DNA of 64,000 bases from Rana temporaria. Lineage: Eukaryota; Chordata; Amphibia; Anura; Ranidae. This document shows positions 44,606-55,649 of the stretch, one piece after another; position 1 is the first letter of the stretch; each line of letters starts with the position of its first letter. The stretch spans positions 181,197,759 through 181,261,758 of the forward strand of contig NC_053496.1 of the NCBI RefSeq assembly GCF_905171775.1, written 5' to 3'. The notes under the pieces are model-generated. The model made no database searches, was not told the origin of the DNA, and worked only from the letters and a program-made list of their open reading frames with translations. The translations under genes and the position numbers were made by a program.

Positions 44606-45329
44606 TCTCCGGGCCCCCGGCTACTACTGGGTGGGGAGCGGAGGAAGATCACTCCACCAGGGAAGGCAAGGAGATAAGCAGGCAGGCGGCTGGCCGGATT
44701 TGAGCCAAGGCAGAAGAACATGAGAGCGGAGCTGAATGGGCATGCTCCCGAAAATGAAGAAATGGTCCCTCTGCTCCAGCCAGCACATGATCATCAGAAA
44801 GGGGCACAGATAATGGAAAAATTACTCCCCCTAAGCTAGTAGGAGTGGTGGAGCGGGGGGGTGGGGGTGTAATTCAGATTTTTTTTTTTTTATTCTGCAT
44901 TGACTGTCTCTTTGATATTGCCCCAGCCCCTGTTCAAATCCAATCCGGGGACAGACTTGGTCCGGGCACCATGTCCTCAATCCGGGGACTGTCCCCGGAA
45001 ACGGGATATCTGGTCACCCTATCCTATATTATCTCAAAGACAATGGGTTGAGTGCAAAATCTGGTGAAAGCTGTGCATGGTAGTCTATATTTAGGATGTA
45101 TCTGGTCTATAAACCAGAGGCTCTGGGTGGACAGTTGGATAAATGGTTCTATATTTAGGATGTATCTGGACACATATTATAAAGTAACTCCAATATACAG
45201 GATGTGATATGTCTGTAGTAGTGGATGTTGGAGATAAAAGACGTCACAGTGACTATGGAGGAAGAGGACGGACATGACGGGGGGGGGGGGGGGCTTACTG
45301 GGTGTAAATATAAAATAATATCTTATTAC

Positions 45330-45412
45330 CTCCTCTGCTGCCAGTTCCAGCAATGTCTCCTCTCTACTTCCTCCCGACTCACCTTTCACCCGGAAATAAC
45401 TGTATGTGACAT
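45330..45412 (-). other. KZF4 exon 1 with frameshifted ORF
   Basis: The donor GTAATAAGAT and the KGESGGSREETLLELAAEE frame are kept. The conserved ATG (45412) is out of frame with them because of an indel near 45395; the ATG frame stops after eight codons. Confidence 0.55.
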
Positions 45413-45480
45413 CACTTCCTGTCTTTTCCTCTTATCACTTCCTGTCTCTGCGTTCCACTGACAATATGTAGGATCACCTC
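45405..45480 (-). promoter_or_regulatory. KZF4 promoter, ETS/CRE-like
   Basis: The minus strand has CAGGAAGTGATAAGAGG and CAGGAAGTGATGTCAC: two ETS cores, the second fused to TGATGTCA. Confidence 0.6.
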
Positions 45481-45739
45481 CTTGTGGATAACATAAAATT
45501 AGCCGCCTATATATATATATTTTTTTTTACAATACTTTTGACAGTTCCTTTCTACAGTTCTCGTGTCTATAAAACATCCTAGGTAATATCCAAACAATAA
45601 AAAAATATAAATGATTTTTTTTTTTTTTTTTTTTAAATAAATTGATAAAATACACCTATGATACAAAATTATAGACCCTTCATTTCTTTGTAAGTGGGCA
45701 AACTTACAAAATCTGCAGGGAATCTAATTTTCCCCACTG

Positions 45740-46760
45740 TATGCAGGAGAGGAGTGTGGAGGGTATGACAGTGGGCAGTATGTACAGGAGAGGAGTGTGG
45801 AGGGTATGACAGTAGGCAGTATGTACAGGAGAGGAGTGCAGAGGGTATGACAGTGGGCAGTATGTACAGGAGAGGAGTGTGTAGGGTATGACAGTGGGCA
45901 GTATGTACAGGAGAGGAGTGTGGAGGGTATGACAGTGGGCAGTATGTACAGGAGAGGGGTGTGGAGGGTATGACAGTGGGCAGTATGTACAGGAGAGGAG
46001 TGTATGGCAGTGGGCAGATTGTACAGGAGAGGAGTGGGGAGGGTATGACAGTGGGCAGTATATACAGGAGAGGAGTGTGGAGGGTATGATAGTGGGCAGT
46101 ATGTACAGGAGAGGAGTGTGGAGGGTATGGCAGTGGGCAGATTGTACAGGAGAGGAGTGTGGAGGGTATGACAGTCGGCAGTATGTACAGGAGAGGAGTG
46201 TGGAGGGTATGACAGTGGGCAGTATGTACAGGAGAGGAGTGTGGAGGGTATGATGGGGGCAGTATGTACAGGAGAGGAGTGTGGAGGGTATGATGGGGGC
46301 AGTATGTACAGGAGAGGAGTGTGGAGGGTATGACAGTGGCCAGTATGTACAGGAGAGGAGTGTGGAGTGGAGGGTGTGACAGTGGGCAGTATATACAGGA
46401 GAGGAGTGTGGAGGGTATGGCAGTGGGCAGATTGTACAGGAGAGGAGTGAGGAGGGTATGACAGTGGCAGTATGTACAGGAGAGGAGTGTGGAGGGTATG
46501 ACAGTGGGCAGATTGTACAGGAGAGGAGTGTGGAGGGTATGACAGTGGGCAGTATGTACAGGAGAGGAGTGTGGAGGGTATGACAGTGGGCAGTATGTAC
46601 AGGAGAGGAGTGAGGAGGGTATGACAGTGGGCAGATTGTACAGGAGAGGAGTGTGGAGGGTATGACAGTGGGCAGTATGTACAGGAGAGGAGTGTGGAGG
46701 GTATGTCAGTGGGCAGTATGTACAGGAGAGAAGTGTGGAGTGGAGGGTGTGATAGTGAGC
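45740..46760. repeat. 41-bp minisatellite upstream of KZF4 promoter
   Basis: About 25 units, period 41 bp, with small variants (GGCAGATTG, GATGGGGGC). Long minus-strand open frames over it are repeat artefacts. Confidence 0.96.
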
Positions 46761-46764
46761 AATA

Positions 46765-47088
46765 ACCGACACCAATGAAAGGTACAATTCCTCCCAATGA
46801 CATCAATGATGGGGTACAATTCCCCCCAATGATTGAGCACAATTCCTCCAAATGACACCAATGATGGGGTACAATTCCTCCCAATGACATCAACGATGGG
46901 GCACAATTCCTCCAACTGACATCAATGATGGGGCACAATTCCTCCCAATGATGGGGCACAATTCCTCCCAATGATGGGGGATTGTTTACTCCCACTGATG
47001 TTAGGAAATGTTGAAGGCCATAGTCCGGTCCCCCTAAAGTCTGAAGGACAGTAAACTGACCCTTTGTTTAGAGCGTTTGGAGACCCCT
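46765..47088. mobile_element. hAT-type element fragment (relative of 2148-2488)
   Basis: Repeated ATGGGGCACAATTCCTCC units lead to CGTTTGGAGACCCCTG, the right end of the 2148-2488 element. The left end is missing at the junction with the 41-bp minisatellite. Confidence 0.7.
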
Positions 47089-47255
47089 GGGTTGTTCACA
47101 TAATTCAGGGACAGCATGCCTGCTACACGAAGAACACAATAGGCTGATACTTGAATAAAAAATTGATGCATGGTCGAGTTGCTGGAAGAAAACTTTACTG
47201 CGTCCAATGCCGCAAAAAGGCCGGTGAGGCATGTCAAGGTGTTGTTGGGTATACA

Positions 47256-47400
47256 GTGCATCCGGGAAGTATTCACCGATTACCAAAAAAAATGTATGTT
47301 ACAGCCTTATTCCAAAATGGATTAAATTCATTATTTTTCCTCAAATTTCTACAAACAATCCCCCATAATGACAACTTGAAAGAAAAGAGTATTGTTGGAG
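47256..47400. mobile_element. Tc1/mariner-type terminus
   Basis: TACAGTGCATCCGGGAAGTA is followed by TTACAGCCTTATTCCAAAAT, a common Tc1-type left end. Upstream (47160-47230) a GTTGCTGGAAGAAAAC segment may be a transposase shred. No complete element. Confidence 0.65.
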
Positions 47401-47449
47401 ATATGGGACTTTAAAGGTGCCTTACCATATAAGAAGTCACTCAAAATGT

Positions 47450-47640
47450 ATGTAAAAAATATAGAAAAGTGTTTATTAAATAAGCAATATAATAAAACGG
47501 ATGGATACAGTACGATCATAGCCATAGGTGTACACAAACACACCTACTATTGACAATAAATAACTGTAATCGCATACATATTTTTGTCACGGTTATATTT
47601 TTTTTTCTACACGTTTCGCCATAATGGCTTCTTTAGGACA
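47450..47640. mobile_element. Possible foldback fragment (CGTTTCGCC motif)
   Basis: An A+T-rich stretch ends CTACACGTTTCGCCATAATG and GGCTTCTTTAGGACAG. A similar TGTTTCGCCCGCTGGGCTTC lies at 48350. Partial copy, weak call. Confidence 0.3.
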
Positions 47641-47829
47641 GAACGTAAAGATTTGTTTTTAAATATTGAAGATCAACCATCGATCAGCTTCAAATGTGTA
47701 CAGAAAAAAGAAACAAAAAGAGTTAATATATCATGAAAAATTTTAATATTTTAAATGCATGACTGCAAATTGCACACATCACAGGAAAACCTGGTACCAG
47801 AGAGACTCCTACCTCTTGGACTGAGTGTA

Positions 47830-48000
47830 ATGCCTCGTACACAAGACCGTTTTTTCTCAGCAGGAAAAAAAACAATGTTTTTCCCGACAGGAGCCTGCCT
47901 TGCATACACACATTCAGGCCAAATCCCGCCCATCCCAAGCACGGTGACATACACCACGTACGACGGCACTATAAAGGGGACACTCAAAATTTATCTCAGG
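47830..48000. mobile_element. MITE half, ACACACGATCG family
   Basis: TAATGCCTCGTACACAAGACC begins the copy and GACGGCACTATAAAGGGG matches the interior of 10939-11444. The right half is replaced by Tc1 debris. Confidence 0.6.
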
Positions 48001-48009
48001 TGCCTCCTG

Positions 48010-48480
48010 TTTCCACTGATCGTCCTTGAGATGTTGAGGGAGTTTGGGGTGAAGGAACTTGACTGGACTTGGACGAGAAGGCCTGGCTTGCAGTCTCCGT
48101 TCAAATGCTCTTCTGGAAGGACGGTCAAACATTCCCATAGACACCCTCCTAAACTTTGTGGACAGACTTCCCAGAAGCTGTTATAGGTGCAAAGGGTGGG
48201 GCCAACTCAATATTGAACCCTACAAACTAAGACTGGGATGCCATTAAAATTCATGTGCGTGTAAAGGCAGGCGTCCCAATACTTTTGGTAATCCAGTGTA
48301 CAGTAGTTCCGTTTTTTTTAAGGCTGTGTTATGATGACAGAATACTGACATGTTTCGCCCGCTGGGCTTCTTCAGGGCATATATTGTTTGCTACTGGTCA
48401 AGGGTGGGCCAACTCAATATTGAACCCTACGGACTAAGACTGGGATGCCATTACGTTTACGTCTATTAGCCTCTTAGCTG
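48010..48480 (+). mobile_element. Tc1-like remnants behind KZF5
   Basis: 48030-48240 carries a transposase C-terminal shred (RSNIPIDTLLNFVDRLP) and the terminus with CAATACTTTTGG. A second terminus fragment, CAACTCAATATTGAACCC, at about 48411 ends some 60 bp past the KZF5 stop. A CGTTTCGCC-type fragment lies between. Confidence 0.7.
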
Positions 48481-48511
48481 AGGCCTCAGTCTCATCATTC
48501 GAATAAAGGAG

Positions 48512-50316
48512 CTAACCCGTGTGACTTTTCTGGTGTCTAAGAAGGTGATCTTTCACAGTGAAACATTTCCCGCATACCGAGCATGGAAAAGGGGGCTCGT
48601 CCTTGTGACTTCTCTGGTGTTGAACGAGGTTTCCTTTGTCCGTGAAACATTTCCCGCACACGGAGCATGGAAAAGGGCGCTCGCCCGTGTGAAGTCTATG
48701 GTGTTTTAGTAGGCTTCCTTTTGAGGTAACACATTTCCCGCACACTGAGCATGAATAAGGACGCTCGCCTGTGTGAGTTCTCCCGTGTCTAAGAAGATTT
48801 GCTTTCCTGGTGAAACATTTCCCGCACGCTGAGCATGGAAAAGGACGCTCCTCCGTGTGACTTCTCTGGTGTCCAATAAGGCTTTTTTTATCAATGAAAG
48901 ATTTCCCGCACTCTGGACATGAAAACGGACGCTCTCCCGTGTGACTGTTCTGGTGTTTCAGTAGGCTTCCTTTGTCAGTGAAGCACTTCCCGCACTCTGG
49001 ACAAGAAAAGGGATGCTCACCGGTGTGACTTCTCTGGTGCTTAAAAAGGCCCGATTTGCCAATGAAACATATCCCACACGCTGAGCATGAATAAGGACGC
49101 TCAGCCGTGTGACTACTCCGGTCTGCATTAAGCTCTTCTTTCACGGTAAGAGATTTCCCACACTCTGTACATGAAAAGGGAAGCTCATCTGTGTGAGTTC
49201 TTTGGTGTTTAAGAAGACCTCCCTTATCAGCGAAACCTTTCCCACACTTCGGACATAAATAGGGGCGCTCACCCGTATGAGTTCTTTGGTGTATAAGAAG
49301 ACCTCCTTTATCAGCGAAACCTTTACCGCATTTGGGACATAGATAGGGGCGCTCACCCGTGTGACTTCTCCGGTGTCTCAGAAAGTGTGCTTTCATGACA
49401 AAACTTTTCCCGCACTCTGAACATAAATAAGGACGCTCGCTGGTGTGAATTCTCTGGTGATAAAAAAGGTATCTTTTCGCAGTGAAACATTTCCCGCACT
49501 CTGTACATGCGAAAGGACGTACACCTGTGTGTATTCTTTGGTGTATAATGAGCTCGTTTTTCGCAGAAAATGATTTTTCACACTCGGAACATGAAAAAGG
49601 ACGCTCACCCGTGTGACTTCTCTGGTGCTTAAGAAGGTCTGCTTTATCGACGAAACCTTTCCCGCACTCTCGACATTGATGGGGACGTTCCCCTGTGTGA
49701 ATTTTCTGGTGTCTAAGAAAGTGATCTTTCGTAATGAAACGTTTCCTACACACCGAACATGGAAAAGGGCGCTCGTCCGTGTGAATTCTCTCGTGTCTAA
49801 AAAGATTTCTTTTGCTGCTAAAACATTTCCCGCACTCTGAACATGACAATGAACTCTCTCCTGTGTGAACTGCTTCATGCCTAAAAAAAGATTCCTGGGG
49901 ACTGGATAGATCTGCAGATCCATCCGTACTCTGAGATTGTAGATGTATCTCTGGAGTCACAGAATGTTCCTCAGGATTAGAAGGATCCATTGATCTTAGA
50001 TGGTCATCTGATGTCATAGTATGGGATTTATCAGAAGGCTCCTCAGGATTAGAAGGATCCATTGATCTTAGATGGTCATCTGAGGTCATAGTGTGGGATA
50101 GATGGACATCTGATGTCATAGTATGGGATTTATCAGAAGGTTCCTCAGGATTAGAGAGGTCCATTGATCTCGATTGGTGAGGTCTGTGATGTCTATTATG
50201 AGTAATGAGATTTACTTCTGGAGGATGTTGTGTGATGACTTTATCTTCTGCATTATAATCTGGAGATAACATATAATGTCCCTCAGAGATATTCCAATTT
50301 TGTGGACAGTGTTCAT
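48512..50316 (-). CDS. KZF5 zinc-finger exon (16 fingers, one degenerate)
   Basis: Acceptor TTCGACAG; linker DEHCPQNWNISEGHYMLSP, then a threefold D-K-S-H-T-M-T-S-D acidic repeat. Recognition residues: SRNR, TDHR, DADK, ANEI, ARYY, MAHR, DGGI, DGGK, finger 9 degenerate, GSGK, DGSK, DKSG, RANR, SGSK, DGNQ, VDHR. In finger 9 the first His is Asp (ELNADRSSH), so zinc binding should fail. Fingers 7 and 8 are near-identical. The array stops at TAG in the HTG-E linker position, and the sequence beyond still resembles linker codons. The exons fit for 802 aa. This is the most diverged array of the cluster; the target is unknown. Confidence 0.92.
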
Positions 50317-50554
50317 CTGTCGAAAAGTAAATAAAAAAAAAGTGATAAGTATATTTTATGTCTTACAATCAGGAGTCATACTTGATGGTACAGCAATCAA
50401 CAGTTTCACAGAACTCCGGCATGGAATTCGGAGCAATTATAACACCAAACTACGAGTCCAAACCAGATCAACAATACAAAACACCCAAACTACATTGGGT
50501 AATAGAGTTTGTACTACGATTACATTCCAACTATTGTTTAGAAAAGAGGGGTGG

Positions 50555-51310
50555 ACCTTTCATATGGTGTACAGTGTCTCCTCCTCATTTGTTGGGAACA
50601 TGACGTTATATTGAGGAATGGAGATGGACCTTTCATATGGTGTACAGTATCTCCTCCTCATTTGTTGGGAACATGATGTTATATTGAGGAATGGAGATGG
50701 ACCTTTCATATGGTGTACAGTATCTCCTCCTCATTTGTTGGGAACATGACGTTATATTGAGGAATGGAGATGGACCCTGTATATGGAACATTTAGCTGTG
50801 GAGTAGATACATCGACGATGTGGTTATGGTCATCCTCTAAGTCTCCTCAATTTTTTTCCTTACTGAACGCATTTGTTGGAAACATGATGTTATATTGAGG
50901 AATGGAGATGGACCTTTCATATGGTGTGCAGTATCTCCTCCTCATTTGTTGGGAACATGACGTTATATTGAGGAATGGAGGTGGACCTTTCATATGGTGT
51001 ACAGTATCTCCTCCTCATTGGTTGGGAACATGACGTTATATTGAGGAACGGAGATGGACCCTTTATATGGGACATTTAGCTGTGGAGTAGATACATCGAT
51101 GATGTTGTTATGGTCATCCTCTAAGTCTCCTCAATTTGTTTCCTTACTGAATGCATTTGTTGGGAACATGACGTTATATTAAGGAATGAACATGGACCTT
51201 TCACAGGGTGTACAGTATCTCCTCCTCATTTGTTGGGAACATGACGTTATATTGAGGAATGGAGATGGACCTTTCATATGATGTACAGTATCTCCTCCTC
51301 ATTTGTTGGG
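50555..51310. repeat. 73-bp minisatellite in the pre-finger intron of KZF5
   Basis: Eight or nine units with two ATTTAGCTGTGG / GGTCATCC spacers (50780-50870, 51060-51150). The right edge is cut by a TTAA element. Confidence 0.94.
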
Positions 51311-51328
51311 AAAATTATTCTATATTAA

Positions 51329-52262
51329 CCGCTTGCCGACTGCCTTACGCACTTATAAGTCGGCAGAATGGCACGGGCAGGCAAAGCGTTGCTTTAAATC
51401 TGTCGCCAAGCAGGTGCAAGCGTCCGCCCGCCGCGGTCTCCGTGACCGTGCCCGCGGACTGGATGTCCGCCGGTGTCCCGCAATCGGGTCACGGAATGGC
51501 AGAACGGGGGGGGGGGGGGGGGGGATGCCTGTGTAAACAAGTCATCTCCCCATTCTGTCTAGTGACAGGACAGTGATCTTCTGCTCCCTCTCATTGGGAG
51601 CAGCGATCAGTGACGTGTCCCAGTAAGCCATGCCCCTAACAGTTAGAATCACTCCCTAGAACACACTTAACCACTTCCCCACCCCCTAGTGGTTAACCGC
51701 TTCACTGCCAGTCACATTTACACATTAATCAGTGCATATTTATAGCACTGATCGCTGTATAAATAACAATGGTCCCAAAATGGTGTCAAAAGTGTCCGAT
51801 GTGTCCGCATAAAGTCGGTCACGATAAAAATCACTGATCGACGCCATTACTAGTAAAAAAATTATAGACGCTATAACTTTTGCGCAAACCAATCAATATA
51901 TACGCTTATTGCGATTTTTTTTACTAAAAATATGTAGAAGAATACGTATCGGACTAAACTGAGGAAAAAAAACTTATTTTATTTATTTTTTGGGGATATT
52001 TATTATAGCAAAAAGTAAAAAATATATATATATTTATTTGTTTCAAAATTGTCGCTCTATTGTTGTTTATAGCGCAAAAAAATAAAAACCGCAGAGGTGA
52101 TCAAATACCACCAAAAGAAACCTCTATTTGTGGGGAAAAAAAGGATATGCATTTTTTTTGGGAGCCACGTCGCACGACTGCGCAATTGTCAGTTAAAAAC
52201 GACGCAGTGCTGAATCGCAAAAAGTGGTCTTTGGCCAGCCAAATGGTCCAGGGCTGAAGTGG
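51329..52262. mobile_element. TTAA-flanked element with CCGCTT/AAGTGG ends
   Basis: TTAA lies at 51325-51328 and 52263-52266, with CCGCTTGCCGACTG at the left and GGCTGAAGTGG at the right. Interior: a long G run, TCGGCAGAATGGCACGGGCA, and ACCACTTCCCCACC. Related inverted fragments are at 58340-59190. No transposase recognised. Confidence 0.65.
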
Positions 52263-52267
52263 TTAAA

Positions 52268-52710
52268 GAGGTGACATCTCCCTGGTGGGTTCCCATTACT
52301 AGATCCATCTCTATAGGAAACACACACACTGACTGAATACATTGTTTCTATGTGTTTATCAGATGATAGGGGATCTAGGTGGACCCTCCGTACTGCGCTC
52401 TCCTTTACAATAATGTGCACCACCCTACAGTTTGGGCCCCACTTTTAGCTGGGAAATAAAGAGGACGGGGACAGCTCTCTGGTGGGTTCCCATTACTGCA
52501 TCCATCTCTATAAGAAACACATACACTGACTGAATACATTGTTTCTATGTGTTTATCAGATGATGGGGAATCTAGGTGGAGCCTCCGTACTGCTCTTTCC
52601 TTTACAATAATGTGCACCACCCTACAGTTTGGGCCCCACTTTTAGCTGGGAAATACAGAGGACAGGGACATCTCCCTGTTGGGTTCCCATTACTGGATCC
52701 AGCTGTAGAA
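52268..52710 (-). pseudogene. Three decayed tandem copies of the DGSSNGNPPERC exon
   Basis: Copies near 52268-52315, 52455-52515 and 52655-52710, about 195 bp apart, each with CTGGTGGGTTCCCATTACT-type exon sequence and the following ACTGACTGAATACATTG intron. Acceptors are altered (TATAG, or CTACAG after an A run) and no donors remain. Confidence 0.75.
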
Positions 52711-52811
52711 AACACACACACTGACTGAATACATTGTTTCTATGTGTTTATCAGATGATGGGGGATCTAGGTGGACCCTCCGTACTGCTCTCTGAATATA
52801 CTATGGGTCAC

Positions 52812-52947
52812 CTGTGCTATTCTCTGTAGAAGTGTCCTCCTCTATGAATGTCCACGTCATTCCAGCCTCCTTCATACATTGCTGATCATCCCTCACATAC
52901 GTCTCTTCTGCTTCATCCTCAACTTTAATGTTCATCAGATCTTCACC
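52812..52947 (-). CDS. KZF5 acidic linker exon (diverged)
   Basis: 136 nt, acceptor GGTTTAG, donor GTGACCCAT, phase 0 in and 1 out. It starts GEDLMNIKVEDEAEETY and ends EEDTSTENST. The sequence differs from the other loci, but position, phases and the start motif agree. Confidence 0.75.
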
Positions 52948-53029
52948 CTAAACCAAGAAAATATCTTGTAGGATCCATACACCACCTCCACAAGTCATTT
53001 TCATGTTCTAGACGCTTCATCCCACCAAC

Positions 53030-53106
53030 CTGATCTTCCTGTGTGGAATCCCGGGAATACAGAGGACGGGGACATCTCTCTGGTGGGTTCCCATTACTGG
53101 ATCCAT
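53030..53106 (-). CDS. KZF5 DGSSNGNPPERC exon (short form)
   Basis: 77 nt instead of 98: the seven codons for HTIPHHH are absent, so the exon ends STQEDQ at donor GTTGGTGGG. The frame is kept. Confidence 0.83.
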
Positions 53107-53222
53107 CTGTAGGAAACACACACACTGACTGAATCCATTGTTTCTATGTGTTTATCAGATAATGGGGGATCTGGGTGGACCCTCCGTACTGCTCTCTCCT
53201 TTACAATAAAGTCTCCTCTTAC

Positions 53223-53346
53223 CCGGTGATGTGAGGGGCGGCTGATTCTCCATCATGACGTCCTTGTAGAGATCCTTGTGTCCTTCTAAATACTCCCACT
53301 CCTCCATGGAGAAATAGACAGTGACATCCTGACACCTTATAGGAAC
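53223..53346 (-). CDS. KZF5 KRAB A-box exon
   Basis: 124 nt, identical in protein to the KZF1 A-box (VTVYFSMEEWEYLEG, LYKDVMMEN). Conserved CAG acceptor and GTAAGAGG donor. Confidence 0.92.
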
Positions 53347-53425
53347 CTGACACACACAATGATACAGTCACCATCCAGACACATCCCTTGTCTGTTCCTG
53401 GATAATGTCCCAGAATCCTCCTCAC

Positions 53426-53596
53426 CTCTCCTGTCAGCAGCTCCATCATCTTCTTGGTAACTTCTAGAATCTTCTTGCCACTGGTTACCTCTCTTGTCAG
53501 GCAGTGAGGTGGAGACCCTGTGGTGGGTGATGTTTCATGAAGGCAACTACTGGGTGTTAATGGTTCACTAGATACTTTCTTCACTAATTTACAATC
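53426..53596 (-). CDS. KZF5 exon 3
   Basis: 171 nt, phase 0. It starts DCKLVKKVSSEPLTPSS and ends KKILEVTKKMMELLTGE. In KZF1 and KZF2 the helix reads VTNKIIDLLTGE. Confidence 0.85.
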
Positions 53597-53736
53597 CTGT
53601 GTAAAGAGGAAAGATTTTTTTAAATATATCAGTACGGACTTCCCAGAATCCTCCTCACCTCTCCGGTCAGGTCAGGTCTGTGTTTTATTAATTGAGATAT
53701 AAGTGCTGTCATGTGACCTCCCAGAATCCTCCTCAC

Positions 53737-53856
53737 CTCTCCGGTCAGCAGGTAGATGATCTCCAGTGTGAGGTCTAATATCTTCTCAGTCATGTGACTG
53801 TGGTCCTCATCCATCGTTGTAGATGTTGTCATGTGATCTCTGTAGGACTCTCCTCT
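53737..53856 (-). CDS. KZF5 exon 2, with open frame from the acceptor
   Basis: ATG at 53832 starts MTTSTTMDEDHSHMTEKI, 32 codons to donor GTGAGG. Upstream the exon is open back to the CTACAG acceptor (eight codons, RGESYRDH) and in phase with exon 1. This is the only locus where the two frames can join. Confidence 0.8.
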
Positions 53857-53951
53857 CTGTAGACGGATAATAATTTTAGAATTATCTGGACTGTACTGGG
53901 ATGAAGAATGTCTGCACAGAGGTCCTCCACCAAAATAGGTCGGGGGGGCAT

Positions 53952-54300
53952 AGGGTTGCCACCTTTTCTTAAAGCCAAACCCAAACACTTTAGCGGCCTG
54001 GGACACCTTTGTGTGTCCCAAGGAGACTAGTAATGTGTTGTGCATAGCGTGCCGCAGCAAACAATGGGTGTGGCCAAATTGCTCTTTCTGACATCATCAC
54101 CCTGCCACCCAGTGATGCCGAACTTGCCCAAAGACAGCCGCCTGAATCTCCCGGATGGCAACAGATTTGTGCGACTATTTTGGTTACTTGATGAGCCACT
54201 GCCTGGTTTGAATAATGTGTCTGGGTTTCAGTCTGCCTGAACCCTGGACACATGATTCCAAACCCGGATTTTCCTGGTGAATCCTGGACAGGTGGCAACC
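53952..54300. mobile_element. MITE with GGTTGCCACCT ends
   Basis: AGGGTTGCCACCTTTTC at the left and ACAGGTGGCAACC at the right, with ATA on both outer sides. It interrupts intron 1 of KZF5. 54305-54750 shows no recognisable feature despite an open frame. Confidence 0.65.
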
Positions 54301-54756
54301 ATAGTGGGGCATCTATGCTGTGACTGGTGTTCAGGATCAAATCACAAAGCATGCTTTCCAGTTGGATATATGGCTCTATATTTTTTTTTTTTTTTTAAAG
54401 CCTATGGCGTGTGAACACACCCAAAAAACTCCACCCGGTGCAGAAAAAATGTGCACACACATAAAAAGTGTTCACAAAAACGTGCAGACGGGTGCAACGT
54501 CAAGTGGTCCTCCTGTGAAGAAGGGACACAAAAACCCTGATCCCCGGGGCGTTAGGCTCCAGACGGGGACTGAGGTACTGTGGTCCGAGCAACCGACACG
54601 GACCCAACTTCCTTGGAGGGACTGCCGAAACAGAACCCTCCCAGTACTAGGTGGGGCTCCCCCGAAGGGAGACCCCATGAGAGCAGGTGAACTAAGCCAG
54701 AAGGCCATGTCCACCCACTCCCAAGACGTTCAGGGCTGGCCCGAGGACCGGTGTAG

Positions 54757-55170
54757 TGTCACAGTTTGCTGCCTATCGTAGAATGCTGCGGAAGTCACGT
54801 GGCGGCCAACTGCGCATGCGCGATGCGTTCCAAACGCAAGTGCGATGCGTTCCAATGGATTTACGACAGTACACACCAGCGAACCCGGCATTCATGGCGA
54901 CATGGATTTAGAGGAAAGTGGCCAGTCGGTCTCACGTCCTCGCGTCGCTCGGACGGCTCGCTTCGCTCGGCCTCCTGGCTCTTTTTTTAACATTCTCCAA
55001 TCCACGGGGATGTTAAGGAAAGAGCCTGGATGCTGACCGAGGTTTCACTGGTGTGTACTGTCGTGAATCCATTGGAACGCATCGCATTTGCGTTTGGAAC
55101 GCATCGCGCATGCGCAGTTGGCCGCCACGTGACTTCTGGAGCATTGTACGATAGGCAGCAAACTGTGACA
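54757..55170. repeat. Inverted repeat, ~130-bp arms
   Basis: Arms about 54757-54890 and 55040-55170 are reverse complements: GCGATGCGTTCCAAACGCAA pairs with TTGCGTTTGGAACGCATCGC. The arms are CpG-rich with GCGCATGCGC; the spacer is about 150 bp. Confidence 0.85.
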
Positions 55171-55391
55171 ATACACCAGCACCCTACTAATCACACAGTG
55201 AACAAAACGTGCACAAACAAAAAAAGACAAAAAAGTGACAAACATAGGCAATAAATAAAATAAAGTGGGGGAAAGGGATAGTGAAGCGGAGAGTGAAAGA
55301 AGTGGTCATTGTGGTATACAATGACCAGGCCCTATATTTATTGGTCTATCAACTAGCAGCTCTGGATGTACAGTTGGGTTAATGGCTCTAA

Positions 55392-55396
<5 letters not shown>

Positions 55397-55448
<52 letters not shown>
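55397..55448. repeat. (AT)n/(AC)n microsatellite
   Basis: About 20 AT units followed by a short AC run in intron 1 of KZF5. Confidence 0.93.
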
Positions 55449-55449
<1 letters not shown>

Positions 55450-55559
55450 GAGACAGAGAAAGCCTCATCTGCTGGAGATAAAAGACGTCACAGTGACTAT
55501 GGAGGAAGAGGACGGACATGACGGGGGTTACTGGGTGTAAATATAAAATATCTTATTAC

Positions 55560-55649
55560 CTCCTCTGCTGCCAGTTCCAACAATGTCTCCTCTCTGCTTC
55601 CTCCCGACTCACCTCTCACTTCCTGTTCACTTCCTGATGTAACTGACAT
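55560..55649 (-). other. KZF5 exon 1 with 30-codon open frame
   Basis: ATG at 55649 opens 30 codons in phase to donor GTAATAAGAT: MSVTSGSEQEVRGESGG then EETLLELAAEE. Exon 2 is open in the same phase from its acceptor, so the product could gain 38 residues, 840 aa in all. It depends on transcription starting upstream of 55649. Confidence 0.55.

Larger units (their letters stand above)
42683..45021. mobile_element. hAT-type element (GGTGACCAGA family) split by later insertions
   Basis: The left end AAGGTGGCCAGATTTTTC at 42683-42740 and the remainder from about 44308, with right end TCTGGTCACCCTA at 45021, match the intact copy at 24432-24963. About 1.57 kb of other elements (42834-43535, 43920-44133 and flanks) lies between. 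A further MITE interrupts the right part at 44380-44605. Confidence 0.65.

Noticed and set aside
45669..46995. Minus-strand open frames of 372 and 423 codons (repeats of T-V-I-P-S-T-L-L-S-C-T-Y-C)
   Set aside because: They are translations of the stop-free 41-bp minisatellite in different frames. No start context, splice pattern or domain supports a protein.
54320..54781. 153-codon plus-strand frame
   Set aside because: No recognisable domain, crosses a T-run, and lies in repeat-rich intron 1 of KZF5.
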